Part shown: piece after piece, positions 8,803-18,315 of the stretch
Position numbering within the stretch: the stretch's first letter is position 1
How the letters are laid out: each line of letters starts with the position of its first letter
NCBI GenBank assembly: GCA_035946575.1
Contig: DASYZG010000012.1
Span: 9,141 to 73,140, forward strand
Reading direction: 5' to 3'
Source of the DNA: Gp13-AA77 sp035946575
GTDB lineage: Bacteria; Acidobacteriota; Terriglobia; UBA7540
Length of the DNA: 64,000 bases
Translations under genes and position numbers: made by a program
Notes under the pieces: generated by a model
Database searches by the model: none
Told to the model about the DNA's origin: nothing
What the model saw: only the letters and a program-made list of their open reading frames with translations

Positions 8803-8823
8803 TCCGTAGCGTCGGTTTAATCC

Positions 8824-8862
8824 GTAGGGGCGGTTGGTGAACCGCGCCAGAGTCGCGGCTAC
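8824..8862. repeat. REP-like hairpin after the dehydratase
   Basis: Begins GTAGGGGCGGTT and contains GCGGTT-ggt(g)-AACCGC, ending GCGGCTAC, so the outer ends (GTAG/CTAC) also pair. It shares the GTAGGGGCGG head with the hairpins at 47750 and 51209. It lies between convergent genes, where it may double as a terminator. Confidence 0.5.
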
Positions 8863-8872
8863 GGTCTGTCGC

Positions 8873-9400
8873 CTAATCCTGCCCGCCCGGATAGGTGATC
8901 AGTGTATCCTTGACATGCGCGAAGGGCGTGAGATGATGCGGCTCGGCGCGGACGCGGCTGGTGATGTGGCGCACCGGAATCCTGCGGACCGTAAGCGCGT
9001 CGGCGATCAGCGATCGGTGGCAGCGCCATGGCACCGCTTCGGCGCACATCACGGCGCAGGGTTCTCTCCCGGCAAGTTCGATAAGCCTCTGCAAGCCTCC
9101 CTCGAACTTCGGCGTCAGCATGTAGTCAGCGAATCCGCGAAACGAAGCGTTGTGCCAGCCAAGATTCGTGGAGTCCGGGCGCGCGTGGCGCAGCCCGCCG
9201 AGAGCCGCCAGGTGCGTGTAGTGGATCCTCGCGCCGTGCAGCGATTTGGAAAGCGCTGCGCGATCGAACTGCGGATTGTGGCGCGACCGCGGAACGGTAC
9301 GCACGTCAACCACGCGCCGCACGCCGTGGGCCCGCAGCAGCGCGAGGAAGTCCTGTATTGTCCGCGTAGAGTGTCCGACGCTGAATACGGTTGCCGGCAC
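8873..9400 (-). CDS. DUF488 family protein
   Basis: A 175-residue soluble protein with the DUF488 pattern: VFSVGHSTRTIQDFLALLRAHGV at the start, then VVDVRTVPRSRHNPQFD, YTHLAALGGLR and, near the end, CAEAVPWRCHRSLIAD, whose C-x7-C-H-R motif is the family hallmark. The biochemical role of this family is not established; the conserved Cys-His pair could be catalytic or nucleotide-related. Its start lies five bases after the stop of the M48 peptidase gene, so the two are probably cotranscribed. Confidence 0.9.
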   Translation of the reverse strand: MPATVFSVGHSTRTIQDFLALLRAHGVRRVVDVRTVPRSRHNPQFDRAALSKSLHGARIHYTHLAALGGLRHARPDSTNLGWHNASFRGFADYMLTPKFEGGLQRLIELAGREPCAVMCAEAVPWRCHRSLIADALTVRRIPVRHITSRVRAEPHHLTPFAHVKDTLITYPGGQD

Positions 9401-9405
9401 AGCCT

Positions 9406-10290
9406 TCAGGACGTCTGAGGTTGAGGCTTGGGCTTCGGAGGCGGCGGCAACGACAACACGTGCGCGCGCACCACGTCGAACTGCCGATCGTCGGCAAGCC
9501 AGGGCTTGGGCGGACCGAGCTGCGGAATCTCGTCGTCCACGGCCTTGACGCGATCGCCGGGATCGGGATGGTCGGAAAGGAAGCTGAGCGCGCCGAGCGT
9601 CTGCCCGGGATACTTCCGCTTGATCATCTCGAAGAACTGCGCCATGGCGTGCGGATCGTAGCCGGCGCGATAGAGAATGTAGGCGCCCACCGAGTCCGCC
9701 TGCGCTTCCATGCTGCGTGAGTTCTTGAGCAGCAGGGATTCCACGCCGGCGCCGATCAGGTCGCGCAGCACGTCGCCGGTGAGGCTGCCGTCCTGGCCAA
9801 AGAATCCGGCGAGGATCTCGAGCGGCTTCTGCGCGAGCATGGCTTCGGACGCCTGATGCGTCCCGTGCCGCATCACCACGTGCCCTTCTTCATGGGCGAG
9901 AATGCCGGCGAGTTGGGCTTCGCTGGTCGCGCACTCGATCGTGCCGCGATTCACGTAGATGTATCCGCCAGGCAGCGCGAAGGCATTGACGTCGCTGCTG
10001 TTGAGCACCCTGAACTGCCAGACGTACTCCGGCTGCAGGTTGGGCGCGTACCCGGTCAGGCTGCGGCCAAGCTGGGCGAGATAGCGGGTCGTAGCCTCGT
10101 CAGCGAGAATCGGCAGTTCCTTCTCCACCTGCGCTGCGGTCTGCCGGCCGAGCGCCACGTCCTGAGGCACGGTGAACAAATTGAAGCCCGGTTTGAAACT
10201 GAGTTGCGCGGCCAAGGTCAACGTGGCGAGCGCGGCAGACACAAGGACGCCCGCGCTCACAGCGAGGGTCCGTGCTTGCCGCTTCCTCAT
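9406..10290 (-). CDS. M48 family zinc metallopeptidase, exported
   Basis: A 294-residue protein with an N-terminal signal or anchor helix (about 8-28, VSAGVLVSAALATLTLAAQ). The M48 catalytic zinc motif HEEGH lies in GILAHEEGHVVMRHG, with the conserved LPGGYIYVNRGTI about 25 residues before it. The third zinc-ligand region EAQADSVGAYILYRAGYDP and SDHPDPGDRVKAV also fit. BepA-like M48 enzymes act in periplasmic quality control of outer-membrane proteins; this copy lacks a visible TPR tail. The C-terminus is proline/lysine rich (PPPPKPKPQPQTS). It heads a two-gene unit with DUF488. Confidence 0.92.
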   Translation of the reverse strand: MRKRQARTLAVSAGVLVSAALATLTLAAQLSFKPGFNLFTVPQDVALGRQTAAQVEKELPILADEATTRYLAQLGRSLTGYAPNLQPEYVWQFRVLNSSDVNAFALPGGYIYVNRGTIECATSEAQLAGILAHEEGHVVMRHGTHQASEAMLAQKPLEILAGFFGQDGSLTGDVLRDLIGAGVESLLLKNSRSMEAQADSVGAYILYRAGYDPHAMAQFFEMIKRKYPGQTLGALSFLSDHPDPGDRVKAVDDEIPQLGPPKPWLADDRQFDVVRAHVLSLPPPPKPKPQPQTS

Positions 10291-10445
10291 GGAATTATGT
10301 CTCCTTTATCCACTAACAGATTGATGCGCGCGCCGTCAATTCGGCTCTCCAAAGGCATCGTGTCCAGCGGCCTCGCCCCGTGCTCTAGCCGCAAGGCAGT
10401 CGGCAAAGTCGCGCGAGCGACGGTTATGGCGGCCCCAGGCCGGCC

Positions 10446-10822
10446 GCGTGGAATACGCCTTTTTTGCTGCTGTGCGCAGCCACGGCAATCAGCTTACCGG
10501 CGCAAACTCTCACTGCGCTGTTCAACTTCGACGGCACAGATGGCCAATTCCCCGGCGCCCTGGTCCAGGCGACGGACGGGAACTTTTATGGGACGGCTGA
10601 GTTGGGTGGCCAAAATCTCCTGCGGAAATAATGGTGCGGCCTATGGCTGTGGCACCATATTCAAAGTCAGCCTCCATGGGCTCGCTGACCACCCTCTACG
10701 CTTGTGCTCCCAAAGCAAAGGGTTTGAGCCATCCGTGCAACCACTTTGGGAGAATCACCCCAAACGGTACGTTTACGACGCTCTATAGCGCCACTCGGCA
10801 AAGCTGTGCACAATCGAAGTAG
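10446..10822 (+). pseudogene. Decayed GloVer-repeat (choice-of-anchor) secreted protein
   Basis: No intact frame, but clear pieces in all three. From about 10446 a signal-like FLLLCAATAISLPAQ is followed by LTALFNFDGTDGQFPGALVQ and ATDGNFYGTAELGG, then a stop near 10630. A second frame continues AAYGCGTIFKVS, and a third carries GSLTTLYAC and TPNGTFTTLYS. These are the building blocks of GloVer tandem-repeat proteins (DGxFYGTT, GCGTVFKI, GTLTTLYSF), which are long secreted repeat proteins common in Acidobacteriota. Only about one and a half repeats remain, with several frameshifts, so this is a remnant. Confidence 0.75.
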
Positions 10823-10831
10823 AATCCTAAG

Positions 10832-11728
10832 ATGACGGACCCGTCCCGACCTTCCTGGGTGCGACGGCTCTTCAGGAACGCAACCGAGATCCGCGCCGGT
10901 TGGCGCCTGCTGCTCTTCGTGGCCCTGTCATTCGTCTTCATTCGCCGCGTGCTCTGGATTCTGCTCCGCCTCCACCTGCCGGACTGGCCGTTCCTTGATC
11001 CGGTACAGCTTTTCAGCGACGACCTCTCAGTGCTGCTGCCTATCCTGGCCGCCACGCTCATCATGGGGCGGCTCGAGCGCCGCCGCCTGACCGGCTACGG
11101 CATTCCGGTGCGCGACGCCTTCGGCCGGCGCTTCTGGGCGGGAACAACCTGGGGATTCGGCGCCACCTTGCTGCTGCTCGGCCTGATCGCACTGGGCGGC
11201 GGACACAAGATCGCCGGCGTGGCGCTCGAGAGACGAGGCCTCGCTCACTATCTCGGGCTGTGGCTGACGGCCGCGGTCATGATCGGGTTCACGGAAGAGA
11301 TCGCCTTTCGTGGCTACCTGCTGCGCACCCTGAGCGACGGCATCCGCTTCTGGCCCGCGGCCGTGCTGCTCTCAGCCGGCTTCGGCGCGCTGCACTATTT
11401 CACCAAGCCCTATGAGCGTTGGGAGGATTTCGCCTGCACCGGACTCATCGGCCTGCTCGCCTGCCTTGCCCTGCGCCGCACCGGGAGCCTGGCTTTTCCC
11501 ATCGGTTTTCATTTCGCTTTCGACTTCGGCGCCATCTTCGTGTATTCGGGCAGGAACGCGGGCGAGTTCGCGGTGGGGCACCTGCTTGAAACCAAGTGGC
11601 CTGGACCCGAATGGCTGACCGGGGGGCAACTGGGCCCGGAAGCCAGCTGGATGGTCTTCGTGGTGATCGCCGTCCTGTTCCTGGCGTTCGATCGGACTCA
11701 TCGCGAGGCGCGCTTTACCCTGGTCTGA
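10832..11728 (+). CDS. CPBP family intramembrane metalloprotease
   Basis: A 298-residue membrane protein with about eight helices and the abortive-infection/CAAX protease (CPBP) motifs. Motif 1 is EEIAFRGYLL (E-E-x3-R), motif 2 is the His in FGALHYF, and motif 3 is the His/Asp of GFHFAFDFGA. These residues form the glutamate/histidine site of Rce1-like enzymes. Targets of bacterial members are mostly unknown. The start ATG at 10832 follows immediately after the decayed GloVer gene. No bacteriocin or peptide precursor lies beside it. Confidence 0.9.
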   Translation: MTDPSRPSWVRRLFRNATEIRAGWRLLLFVALSFVFIRRVLWILLRLHLPDWPFLDPVQLFSDDLSVLLPILAATLIMGRLERRRLTGYGIPVRDAFGRRFWAGTTWGFGATLLLLGLIALGGGHKIAGVALERRGLAHYLGLWLTAAVMIGFTEEIAFRGYLLRTLSDGIRFWPAAVLLSAGFGALHYFTKPYERWEDFACTGLIGLLACLALRRTGSLAFPIGFHFAFDFGAIFVYSGRNAGEFAVGHLLETKWPGPEWLTGGQLGPEASWMVFVVIAVLFLAFDRTHREARFTLV

Positions 11729-11810
11729 AACTGGCCGGGTTGAAGGGGGATCAGGGCCGATACTCGCGGCAACAGGCGCCATGTCCGTGCCAGCCAATTG
11801 AACGGGACAG

Positions 11811-11877
11811 TCCATCACCATTGATGGATTACGGAACTCGAGGCGGCGTTCCCGATAGCGGCGCTCTGTTGAGCGCC
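11811..11877. terminator. Two hairpins between convergent genes
   Basis: TCCATCA-ccat-TGATGGA (11811-11828) and GGCGCTC-tgtt-GAGCGCC (11860-11877) are perfect 7-bp stems in the gap between the convergent CPBP and permease genes. Neither has a strong U-tract, so termination is inferred from position. Confidence 0.4.
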
Positions 11878-11939
11878 GAAAAGACGGCAGCCGGAAACCG
11901 CCGCTACCGCGTGATCGTCACCCTATCCTGTAATCCGGA

Positions 11940-13445
11940 TCAGTTCCCGGCGCGGCCCCGCCTGCGCCACAGAAAGAACACTGGAATCCCCACCGCCACG
12001 ATGCACAATCCGGTCACGCTTTGCGCCGCCTTGTGCGTGAGCAGCGCCCACTCGACGAAGATGGCGAAGATGACATAGAGCGCCGGGATCACCGGGTATC
12101 CGACGGCGCGGTAGGGCCGCGGCGCGCCGGGACGCGTGCGCCGCAGCCAGAAGAGCCCGGCGATAGTGAGGATGTAGAACAGCATCACCGCGAAGATGAC
12201 GTAATTCAGCAGATCGTTGTAAGTGCCGGTGAGGGTGAGCAGCGCGGCCCAGACGCCCTGAAACAACAGCGAAACCGCGGGGCTGTGATACCTGCGATTC
12301 ACGCTGGCGACCGACTTGAAGAACAGGCCATCCTTGGCCATGGCGTAATAGACGCGCGCGCCGGCGAGCGTGAGGCCGTTGATGCAGCCGAAGGTCGAGA
12401 TCATGATGGCGGCCGCCATCAGCCCCGCGCCCCGGGTGCCAAGCACCAGGCGCGCCGCGGCCGTGGCCACGCGATCCTCGGGCGCGTGGATGATCTGGCT
12501 GAAGGTCAGCACGTGCAGGTAGGCGAAGTTGCAGATGAGGTAGAGCCCGCAGACGGTGAGGGTGCCGAGAAAGAGCGCCAGCGGCAGATTGCGCCGCGCA
12601 TTGACCACTTCGGCGCCGGTGAAGGTGACGTTGTTCCAGGCATCGGAGGAAAACAGCGGGCCGACCAGCGCCACGGAGATGATGGTAAGGGTGGCCAGGT
12701 CCCAATGCGCCCCCTGCCAGAAGCCCCCCGCCGATTGGGCCGCCGCGGCCATACCTGCTCCGCCCGCCATTCCCGCCGTGCGCACCGGTCCGGCGCCTGC
12801 AGGTGCGGCCGCCGGCGCGCCGTGCCAGGCGTATCCGATGGCGATCACGCCCAGCAGCGCCGCGACCTTCAGGGTGGTGAAGACGTTCTGCACCCAGGCG
12901 CCAGTGCGCAGTCCAAAAACGTTCAGCAGGGCGAGCCCGAGCAGGCAGAGAATGGCGGCCAGCTGCTGCGAGGAGACGGTCAGGCTGAGGGTGTGTCCGG
13001 CCAGGGTGAGGCTGCCGAAATTCGCCAGGATGTTCGAGGCGGAGACCCAGGGATAGAAGACGCCGAGGAATTTTCCAAAGGCCACGGCGACGGCGGCGAT
13101 GGTGCCCGTCTGGATCACCAGGAAGAGCGTCCAGCCGTACAAAAAGCCGCAGAGCGGGCCGAAGGCTTCGCGCAGGTAGACGTACTGCCCGCCGGCGCGC
13201 GGCATCATGGCGGCGAGCTCGCCATAGGTAACCGCGGCCATCACGGTCATGAGTCCGCTGAGCAGCCAGGCGACGAGCAGCAGTCCGGGGGAGCCGACTT
13301 CGCGGCCGATTTCGGCCGAGACGATGAAGATGCCGGAGCCGATCATCGACCCCATCACGATGGTGGTGGCGTCGTAGAGGCCGAGGCCGGCGACGAGATC
13401 GCCCTCGGGTCGGGCGGCCGTGCCGGCGTTGGTCGAAGTGGCCAT
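11940..13445 (-). CDS. APC-superfamily amino acid permease
   Basis: A 501-residue transporter with about twelve to thirteen helices. Helix 1 carries the APC signature GSMIGSGIFIVSAEIG, with the unwound G-S-G-I-F substrate-binding turn. YGELAAMMPRAGGQYVYLREAFGP follows, the conserved second-helix region of amino acid/polyamine/organocation permeases. An Ala/Gly-rich external loop about 235-262 is unusual and may be low-complexity expansion. The likely role is proton-coupled amino acid uptake or exchange at the inner membrane; the substrate is not predictable. It stands alone, convergent with the CPBP gene. Confidence 0.92.
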   Translation of the reverse strand: MATSTNAGTAARPEGDLVAGLGLYDATTIVMGSMIGSGIFIVSAEIGREVGSPGLLLVAWLLSGLMTVMAAVTYGELAAMMPRAGGQYVYLREAFGPLCGFLYGWTLFLVIQTGTIAAVAVAFGKFLGVFYPWVSASNILANFGSLTLAGHTLSLTVSSQQLAAILCLLGLALLNVFGLRTGAWVQNVFTTLKVAALLGVIAIGYAWHGAPAAAPAGAGPVRTAGMAGGAGMAAAAQSAGGFWQGAHWDLATLTIISVALVGPLFSSDAWNNVTFTGAEVVNARRNLPLALFLGTLTVCGLYLICNFAYLHVLTFSQIIHAPEDRVATAAARLVLGTRGAGLMAAAIMISTFGCINGLTLAGARVYYAMAKDGLFFKSVASVNRRYHSPAVSLLFQGVWAALLTLTGTYNDLLNYVIFAVMLFYILTIAGLFWLRRTRPGAPRPYRAVGYPVIPALYVIFAIFVEWALLTHKAAQSVTGLCIVAVGIPVFFLWRRRGRAGN

Positions 13446-13563
13446 TCGCGTTCTTTACAGCTCGTGGTCGGAGTGCTATCTGATCAAAAGCTTTCACCCC
13501 GGAGGACACAGAGGAACACGGAGTAAATCGTCTCGATGGCCTCTGTGGTCATGGTCAGGCTCG

Positions 13564-14234
13564 TTACCTGACTCCAGTTCCTTCGCCCAACACCTCGAGA
13601 AATTCCCGTGCGCGGGCGGCGAGATCCGGAGCGCTCAACAATCCTGCAATGACCGCGACGGCGTCAGCACCGTGCTCGATCACGGCCCGCGCGTTCTCGA
13701 CCGCAATGCCTCCGATGGCGACCAGCGGCTTGGATGTTGCCTGGCGCGCCCGGGCGAGGCCGTCGAGTCCCACCACGGGATCGGGCCGTTGCTTGCTGCC
13801 AGTCGCAAAAATCGGGCCGAAGGCGAGATAGTCCGCCCTGGACGCGTCCGCCTGGCGCAGTTGCTCCATATTGTGGGTCGACCAACCCACGATCTGACCC
13901 GGCTTGAGGACCCGGCGCGCCTCCTCCACGGTGAGATCGTCCCGGCCGAGATGAACGCCGTCCGCGCCCGAAACGAGGGCCACGTCGGCGCGGTCGTTGA
14001 CGATCAATCGTCCGCCGGCAGCGTGAATCACGGGCAGCAGGCTGGTGGCCGCTTCGAAAATCCGGCGCGACGTGCCCTGCTTGTCGCGATACTGAAACCA
14101 TCTCACTCCCGCCGCGAGCAACGTCTCGCAGACGAGTTCGAGCGGCCGGCCCTGCAGGCGATCCGTGTCGAGAATCGCATAGAGTCGCGGCAGCGGCTTT
14201 GCCGCCCTCGAAGCGTCACTCTCGCGAGACTCGC

Positions 14235-14238
<4 letters not shown>
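13564..14238 (-). CDS. thiE: Thiamine-phosphate synthase
   Basis: A 224-residue TIM-barrel enzyme that joins HMP-pyrophosphate and thiazole phosphate to make thiamine monophosphate. Motifs in order: WFQYRDKQ with the active-site Arg/Lys, LIVNDRADVALVSGADGVHL, GWSTHN, YLAFGPIFATGSK (phosphate-binding loop) and AIGGI near the end. The GTG start overlaps the accC stop by four bases (GTGA), so it is the last gene of the M24 peptidase-accB-accC-thiE unit. No other thiamine gene and no TPP riboswitch is seen in the window. Confidence 0.93.
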
Positions 14239-15593
<1,355 letters not shown>

Positions 15594-15619
15594 CCGAGGT
15601 TCCGGGCGGCACGGCAAAA

Positions 15620-16207
15620 TCAGCGCTTCAGCGAAGGTTTGATGGCGAACAGGGATTGGCCGTATTCCACCGGCTGTCCATTCTCAACATAGATGCGGAT
15701 GATTTCCCCGCTGGTTTCGGACTCAATCTCGTTCATCAGCTTCATGGCCTCGATAATGCACAGGATCTGGCCGACGCGGACCGCGTCACCCGGCTTGACG
15801 AAGGCCTCCGCATTGGGCGACGGGCTGGCGTAAAAGGTACCGACCAAAGGCGACTTGATGATGTAGAGGGAATCGGTTGATTCGGACGGCGGCGCTTCGA
15901 CCGGGGGCGCAGCGGGCTCAAAACGGGCCGCCGGCGCAGGAGCTTCCGCCGCCGGGGCAGCTGCCACGGCATGCGGCGCAGCGGGTACGGTGGGAATGGT
16001 CAAGGGGAGGACGGCCGGTGAGATGATCGTGGGCGGCGAAGCCGGGCCGGCGGTCCGGCTTTCGGCGCGGCGCACGCGAATGCGCACCCCGTCCTTTTCC
16101 AGTTCAAACTCGGCGACGTCCCGCTGAATCAGCAAATCGATGAGCTTCTGGATCTCCTTGAGCTGCCAGACCTCCTCCGAGCCTGTCGCGCTCTTCTTTT
16201 CAGCCAT
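15620..16207 (-). CDS. accB: Acetyl-CoA carboxylase, biotin carboxyl carrier protein
   Basis: A 195-residue carrier protein. The N-terminal helical part (LKEIQKLIDLLIQRDVAEFE) is followed by a long Ala/Pro-rich linker (about 60-120) and a C-terminal biotinyl domain with the biotinylated Lys in CIIEAMKLMNEIE. The linker is at the long end for the family. It follows the M24 peptidase gene at 27 bases and precedes accC at 26 bases; the classical efp gene usually found between the peptidase and accB is absent. ATG 16207 is preferred over a start six codons upstream because the M-A-E-K-K start is followed directly by the conserved helix. Confidence 0.95.
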   Translation of the reverse strand: MAEKKSATGSEEVWQLKEIQKLIDLLIQRDVAEFELEKDGVRIRVRRAESRTAGPASPPTIISPAVLPLTIPTVPAAPHAVAAAPAAEAPAPAARFEPAAPPVEAPPSESTDSLYIIKSPLVGTFYASPSPNAEAFVKPGDAVRVGQILCIIEAMKLMNEIESETSGEIIRIYVENGQPVEYGQSLFAIKPSLKR

Positions 16208-16234
16208 TCTCTGCACTCTCCGCACTTGGCCGCC

Positions 16235-17362
16235 CTAGCCAGTAAACCACACTTCCTTGTCCGCCGGGGTCAGGACCTCAGGGCCGGCGCCCGCGATCAA
16301 GACGGTATCCTCGATCCGAACGCCGCCGTAGCCCTCGACGTACACCCCTGGCTCGACGGTGACCACCGAGCCGGCAGGCATCGGGGTCTCCTCGCCGCGT
16401 CCGAGGCGCGGGCGCTCGTGGACCTCCAGGCCCACGCCGTGACCTGTGCTGTGCGTGAAAAGCTTCCCCAAGCCCCTCCGTGTCAACGTCTGGCGGGCTA
16501 TGACGTCGGCTTGGCCGGCCGGTAAGCCCGGCCGCAGGCTTCGAACCGTCTCTCGCTGGGCTGCCGCCACGGACTCGTACAGCCGGCGCGCCCGGCGCGT
16601 CGGCGTCCCCAGGTAAATGGTACGGGTCATGTCCGCGGCGTAGCTCGCGAGTATAGCACCGAGGTCAAAGATCACCAACTCGCCTCCCCGCAACGGGCGT
16701 CCGGATGCCCGGGCGTGCGGCCAGGCGCCGCGCGGTCCGGAAGCCACGATCGTCTCGAACGCGGGACCCTCGGCGCCGGCGCGCTTCATGCGGTATTCCA
16801 GTTCGGCAGCGAGGTCGCACTCGCACGCCCCCGGCTTCACGATAGGCAGGACCTCACGGAAGACCTGCGCGGTCAGAGCCCCCGCGCGCCGGATGCGCTC
16901 CGCCTCCCAGCGATCCTTGACCATGCGCAACTCGTCGAGGACCGCTCCCATAGCGCGCCAGCGGAGCGGAGAGCCTTTCCTGCCGGCCTGCTCGCGGAAC
17001 CTGGAAAAGTCAGCGCAACTTAGGTGGGCGTCCTGGTAGCCGAGCGCCGGGACGCGTGCCCGCCGGAGCCAGGCCCCAATCGTCTTGCTCAGCGCTTCCC
17101 GCGACTCGTTTACGCCAACTCCGCGGCACTGCTCGCGGGCCTGCAGGGTGTAGCGGGGATCCACCCAGAGCCGGGCGCGCCTGGGTCCGAGCAGCAGGGC
17201 CCCGGCACTGCCCTTAAAGCCGCACAGGTAGAAGATATCGACCGGCTTCGTGACCAGCACATAAGACAGATCAAGGCGATCGAGCCGTTCACGGAGCCGG
17301 GCGCGGCGATCGTCAAAAAGCGAGTCGGGGAAGGTGATGTCAGTCTGAGAGCTTGAGCTCAT
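16235..17362 (-). CDS. M24 family Xaa-Pro peptidase
   Basis: A 375-residue cytosolic metallopeptidase with an N-terminal creatinase-like domain (about 1-125, FYLCGFKGSAGALLLG) and a C-terminal pita-bread catalytic domain. Metal-ligand motifs are seen as IFDLGAILASYAADMTRTI (two Asp), HSTGHGVGLEVHERP (His), VVTVEPGVYV (Glu) and GVRIEDTVLI (Glu). It removes N-terminal residues before proline or splits X-Pro dipeptides; PepP and PepQ cannot be separated safely. ATG 17362 is chosen because the upstream in-frame ATG lies within the preceding terminator. It heads the accBC-thiE unit, a common neighbourhood for pepP. Confidence 0.92.
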   Translation of the reverse strand: MSSSSQTDITFPDSLFDDRRARLRERLDRLDLSYVLVTKPVDIFYLCGFKGSAGALLLGPRRARLWVDPRYTLQAREQCRGVGVNESREALSKTIGAWLRRARVPALGYQDAHLSCADFSRFREQAGRKGSPLRWRAMGAVLDELRMVKDRWEAERIRRAGALTAQVFREVLPIVKPGACECDLAAELEYRMKRAGAEGPAFETIVASGPRGAWPHARASGRPLRGGELVIFDLGAILASYAADMTRTIYLGTPTRRARRLYESVAAAQRETVRSLRPGLPAGQADVIARQTLTRRGLGKLFTHSTGHGVGLEVHERPRLGRGEETPMPAGSVVTVEPGVYVEGYGGVRIEDTVLIAGAGPEVLTPADKEVWFTG

Positions 17363-17378
17363 CTTCACCAGACGCAAA

Positions 17379-17398
17379 GGCCGCCCACGCGGGCGGCC
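17379..17398 (-). terminator. Intrinsic terminator after the first small secreted protein
   Basis: GGCCGCCC-acgc-GGGCGGCC is a perfect 8-bp stem. On the minus strand it is followed by TTTGCGT, so it probably ends the transcript of the secreted protein at 17444-17764 just before the peptidase start. Confidence 0.6.
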
Positions 17399-17443
17399 TC
17401 GCGGTGTCTTTATGTTTTCCCGTTCCATCGGGAACAGGCCGGA

Positions 17444-17764
17444 CTACTTACCGGCAGGCAGGGCAGCCACGCTGGCGATGGTGATGTTGTCACCCTTCAC
17501 GGTTCCGGTGACTTTCACCCCTTCGCCTTCGTGACCCTGCAGCTTATCCTGCTGGTCGGTGTTGTAGACCTTCCCGTTCGCCACCACCACCAGCTTCGAG
17601 CCGCCAGCCTCGCACTTCTTTACGCACGCGGCCGCGTCGTCGCTGGCCTTGGAATGTTTGGCGCCGCACATCGCGTCGCTGACCACGCCAGTAATGGTCT
17701 TGGCCCAGGAAAGGCAACCAAACACGAGCATGGCCGCCACAAGCATCAACAGTTTTTTACGCAT
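17444..17764 (-). CDS. Small secreted Cys/His protein, paralogue 1
   Basis: A 106-residue exported protein with a signal peptide (MRKKLLMLVAAMLVFGCLSW, cleavage near AKT). The mature part begins TITGVVSDAMCGAKHSKA, followed by ACVKKC and a C-terminal beta-rich stretch (GVKVTGTVKGDNITIASV) that resembles an OB-like fold. The pattern C-x3-H ... C-x3-C is shared with the neighbour at 17852-18205 and could bind a metal or form disulfides; no function is known to me. ATG 17764 follows AAGGAGAT at good spacing. It is the downstream gene of a tandem duplicate. Confidence 0.8.
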   Translation of the reverse strand: MRKKLLMLVAAMLVFGCLSWAKTITGVVSDAMCGAKHSKASDDAAACVKKCEAGGSKLVVVANGKVYNTDQQDKLQGHEGEGVKVTGTVKGDNITIASVAALPAGK

Positions 17765-17851
17765 GACGATCTCCTTTTTGGATTTGATCATGAGCCCCCA
17801 GTCTCTTCATGCGCCGGGGCGGCCCACGTCTCCCCGGACGCGAACCCTCCC

Positions 17852-18205
17852 TTAGTTATCCCCCTTGGATTCGCTTTCAGCAGGTGCAGCTTCCACGGAG
17901 GTGATGGTCATCACCATGTCGTCGCCCATGGGTTCGATTTTCCCGGTGACCTTCACCCGCTTACCCTCAAATCCCTTGAGTTTCGCCTGTTGCTCGGTCC
18001 GGTACCGCTTGTTTCCCGGCCCGACCACCAACAACTCCTCGCCGACATCGCCGCATCGTTTGACGCAGCCCTGATCTTCGGCGGTGGCCTTCAGATGCTT
18101 GACGCTGCACATGGCATCACTGACCACGCCCGTGACCGAGTCGGCAGAAGCCATGGCGGCCACAAGGATGATCGAAACTGCCAGCAGCAGAAGTCTCTTG
18201 CACAT
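17852..18205 (-). CDS. Small secreted Cys/His protein, paralogue 2
   Basis: A 117-residue exported protein with signal peptide MCKRLLLLAVSIILVAAMAS. It shares with the next gene the blocks VTGVVSDAMCSVKHLKA, GCVKRC and RVKVTGKIEP, with the same Cys/His spacing, so the two arose by duplication. The tail is acidic and Ser-rich (AESESKGDN). It lies 87 bases upstream of paralogue 1 on the same strand. The family seems typical of Acidobacteriota secreted proteins; a redox or metal-handling role is only inferred. Confidence 0.8.
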   Translation of the reverse strand: MCKRLLLLAVSIILVAAMASADSVTGVVSDAMCSVKHLKATAEDQGCVKRCGDVGEELLVVGPGNKRYRTEQQAKLKGFEGKRVKVTGKIEPMGDDMVMTITSVEAAPAESESKGDN

Positions 18206-18315
18206 CGAATCTGATTCCCTCTTCGTCTTTCGCAGGACTGGCGATCGCCAGTCCCGGACTCGCTACGGCCCCCCAAAGCGACACCAACCATCATAACCCA
18301 GAACCAACCCGAGGC

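Noticed and set aside
10832..11728. Bacteriocin self-immunity system around the CPBP protease
   Set aside because: No small double-glycine precursor or ABC exporter is adjacent; the upstream DNA is a decayed GloVer-repeat gene.
12021..13526. A 501-codon open frame opposite the amino acid permease
   Set aside because: It is the complement of a strong transporter gene, has no domain, and is rich in Arg/Gly/Glu as expected from high-GC antisense DNA.
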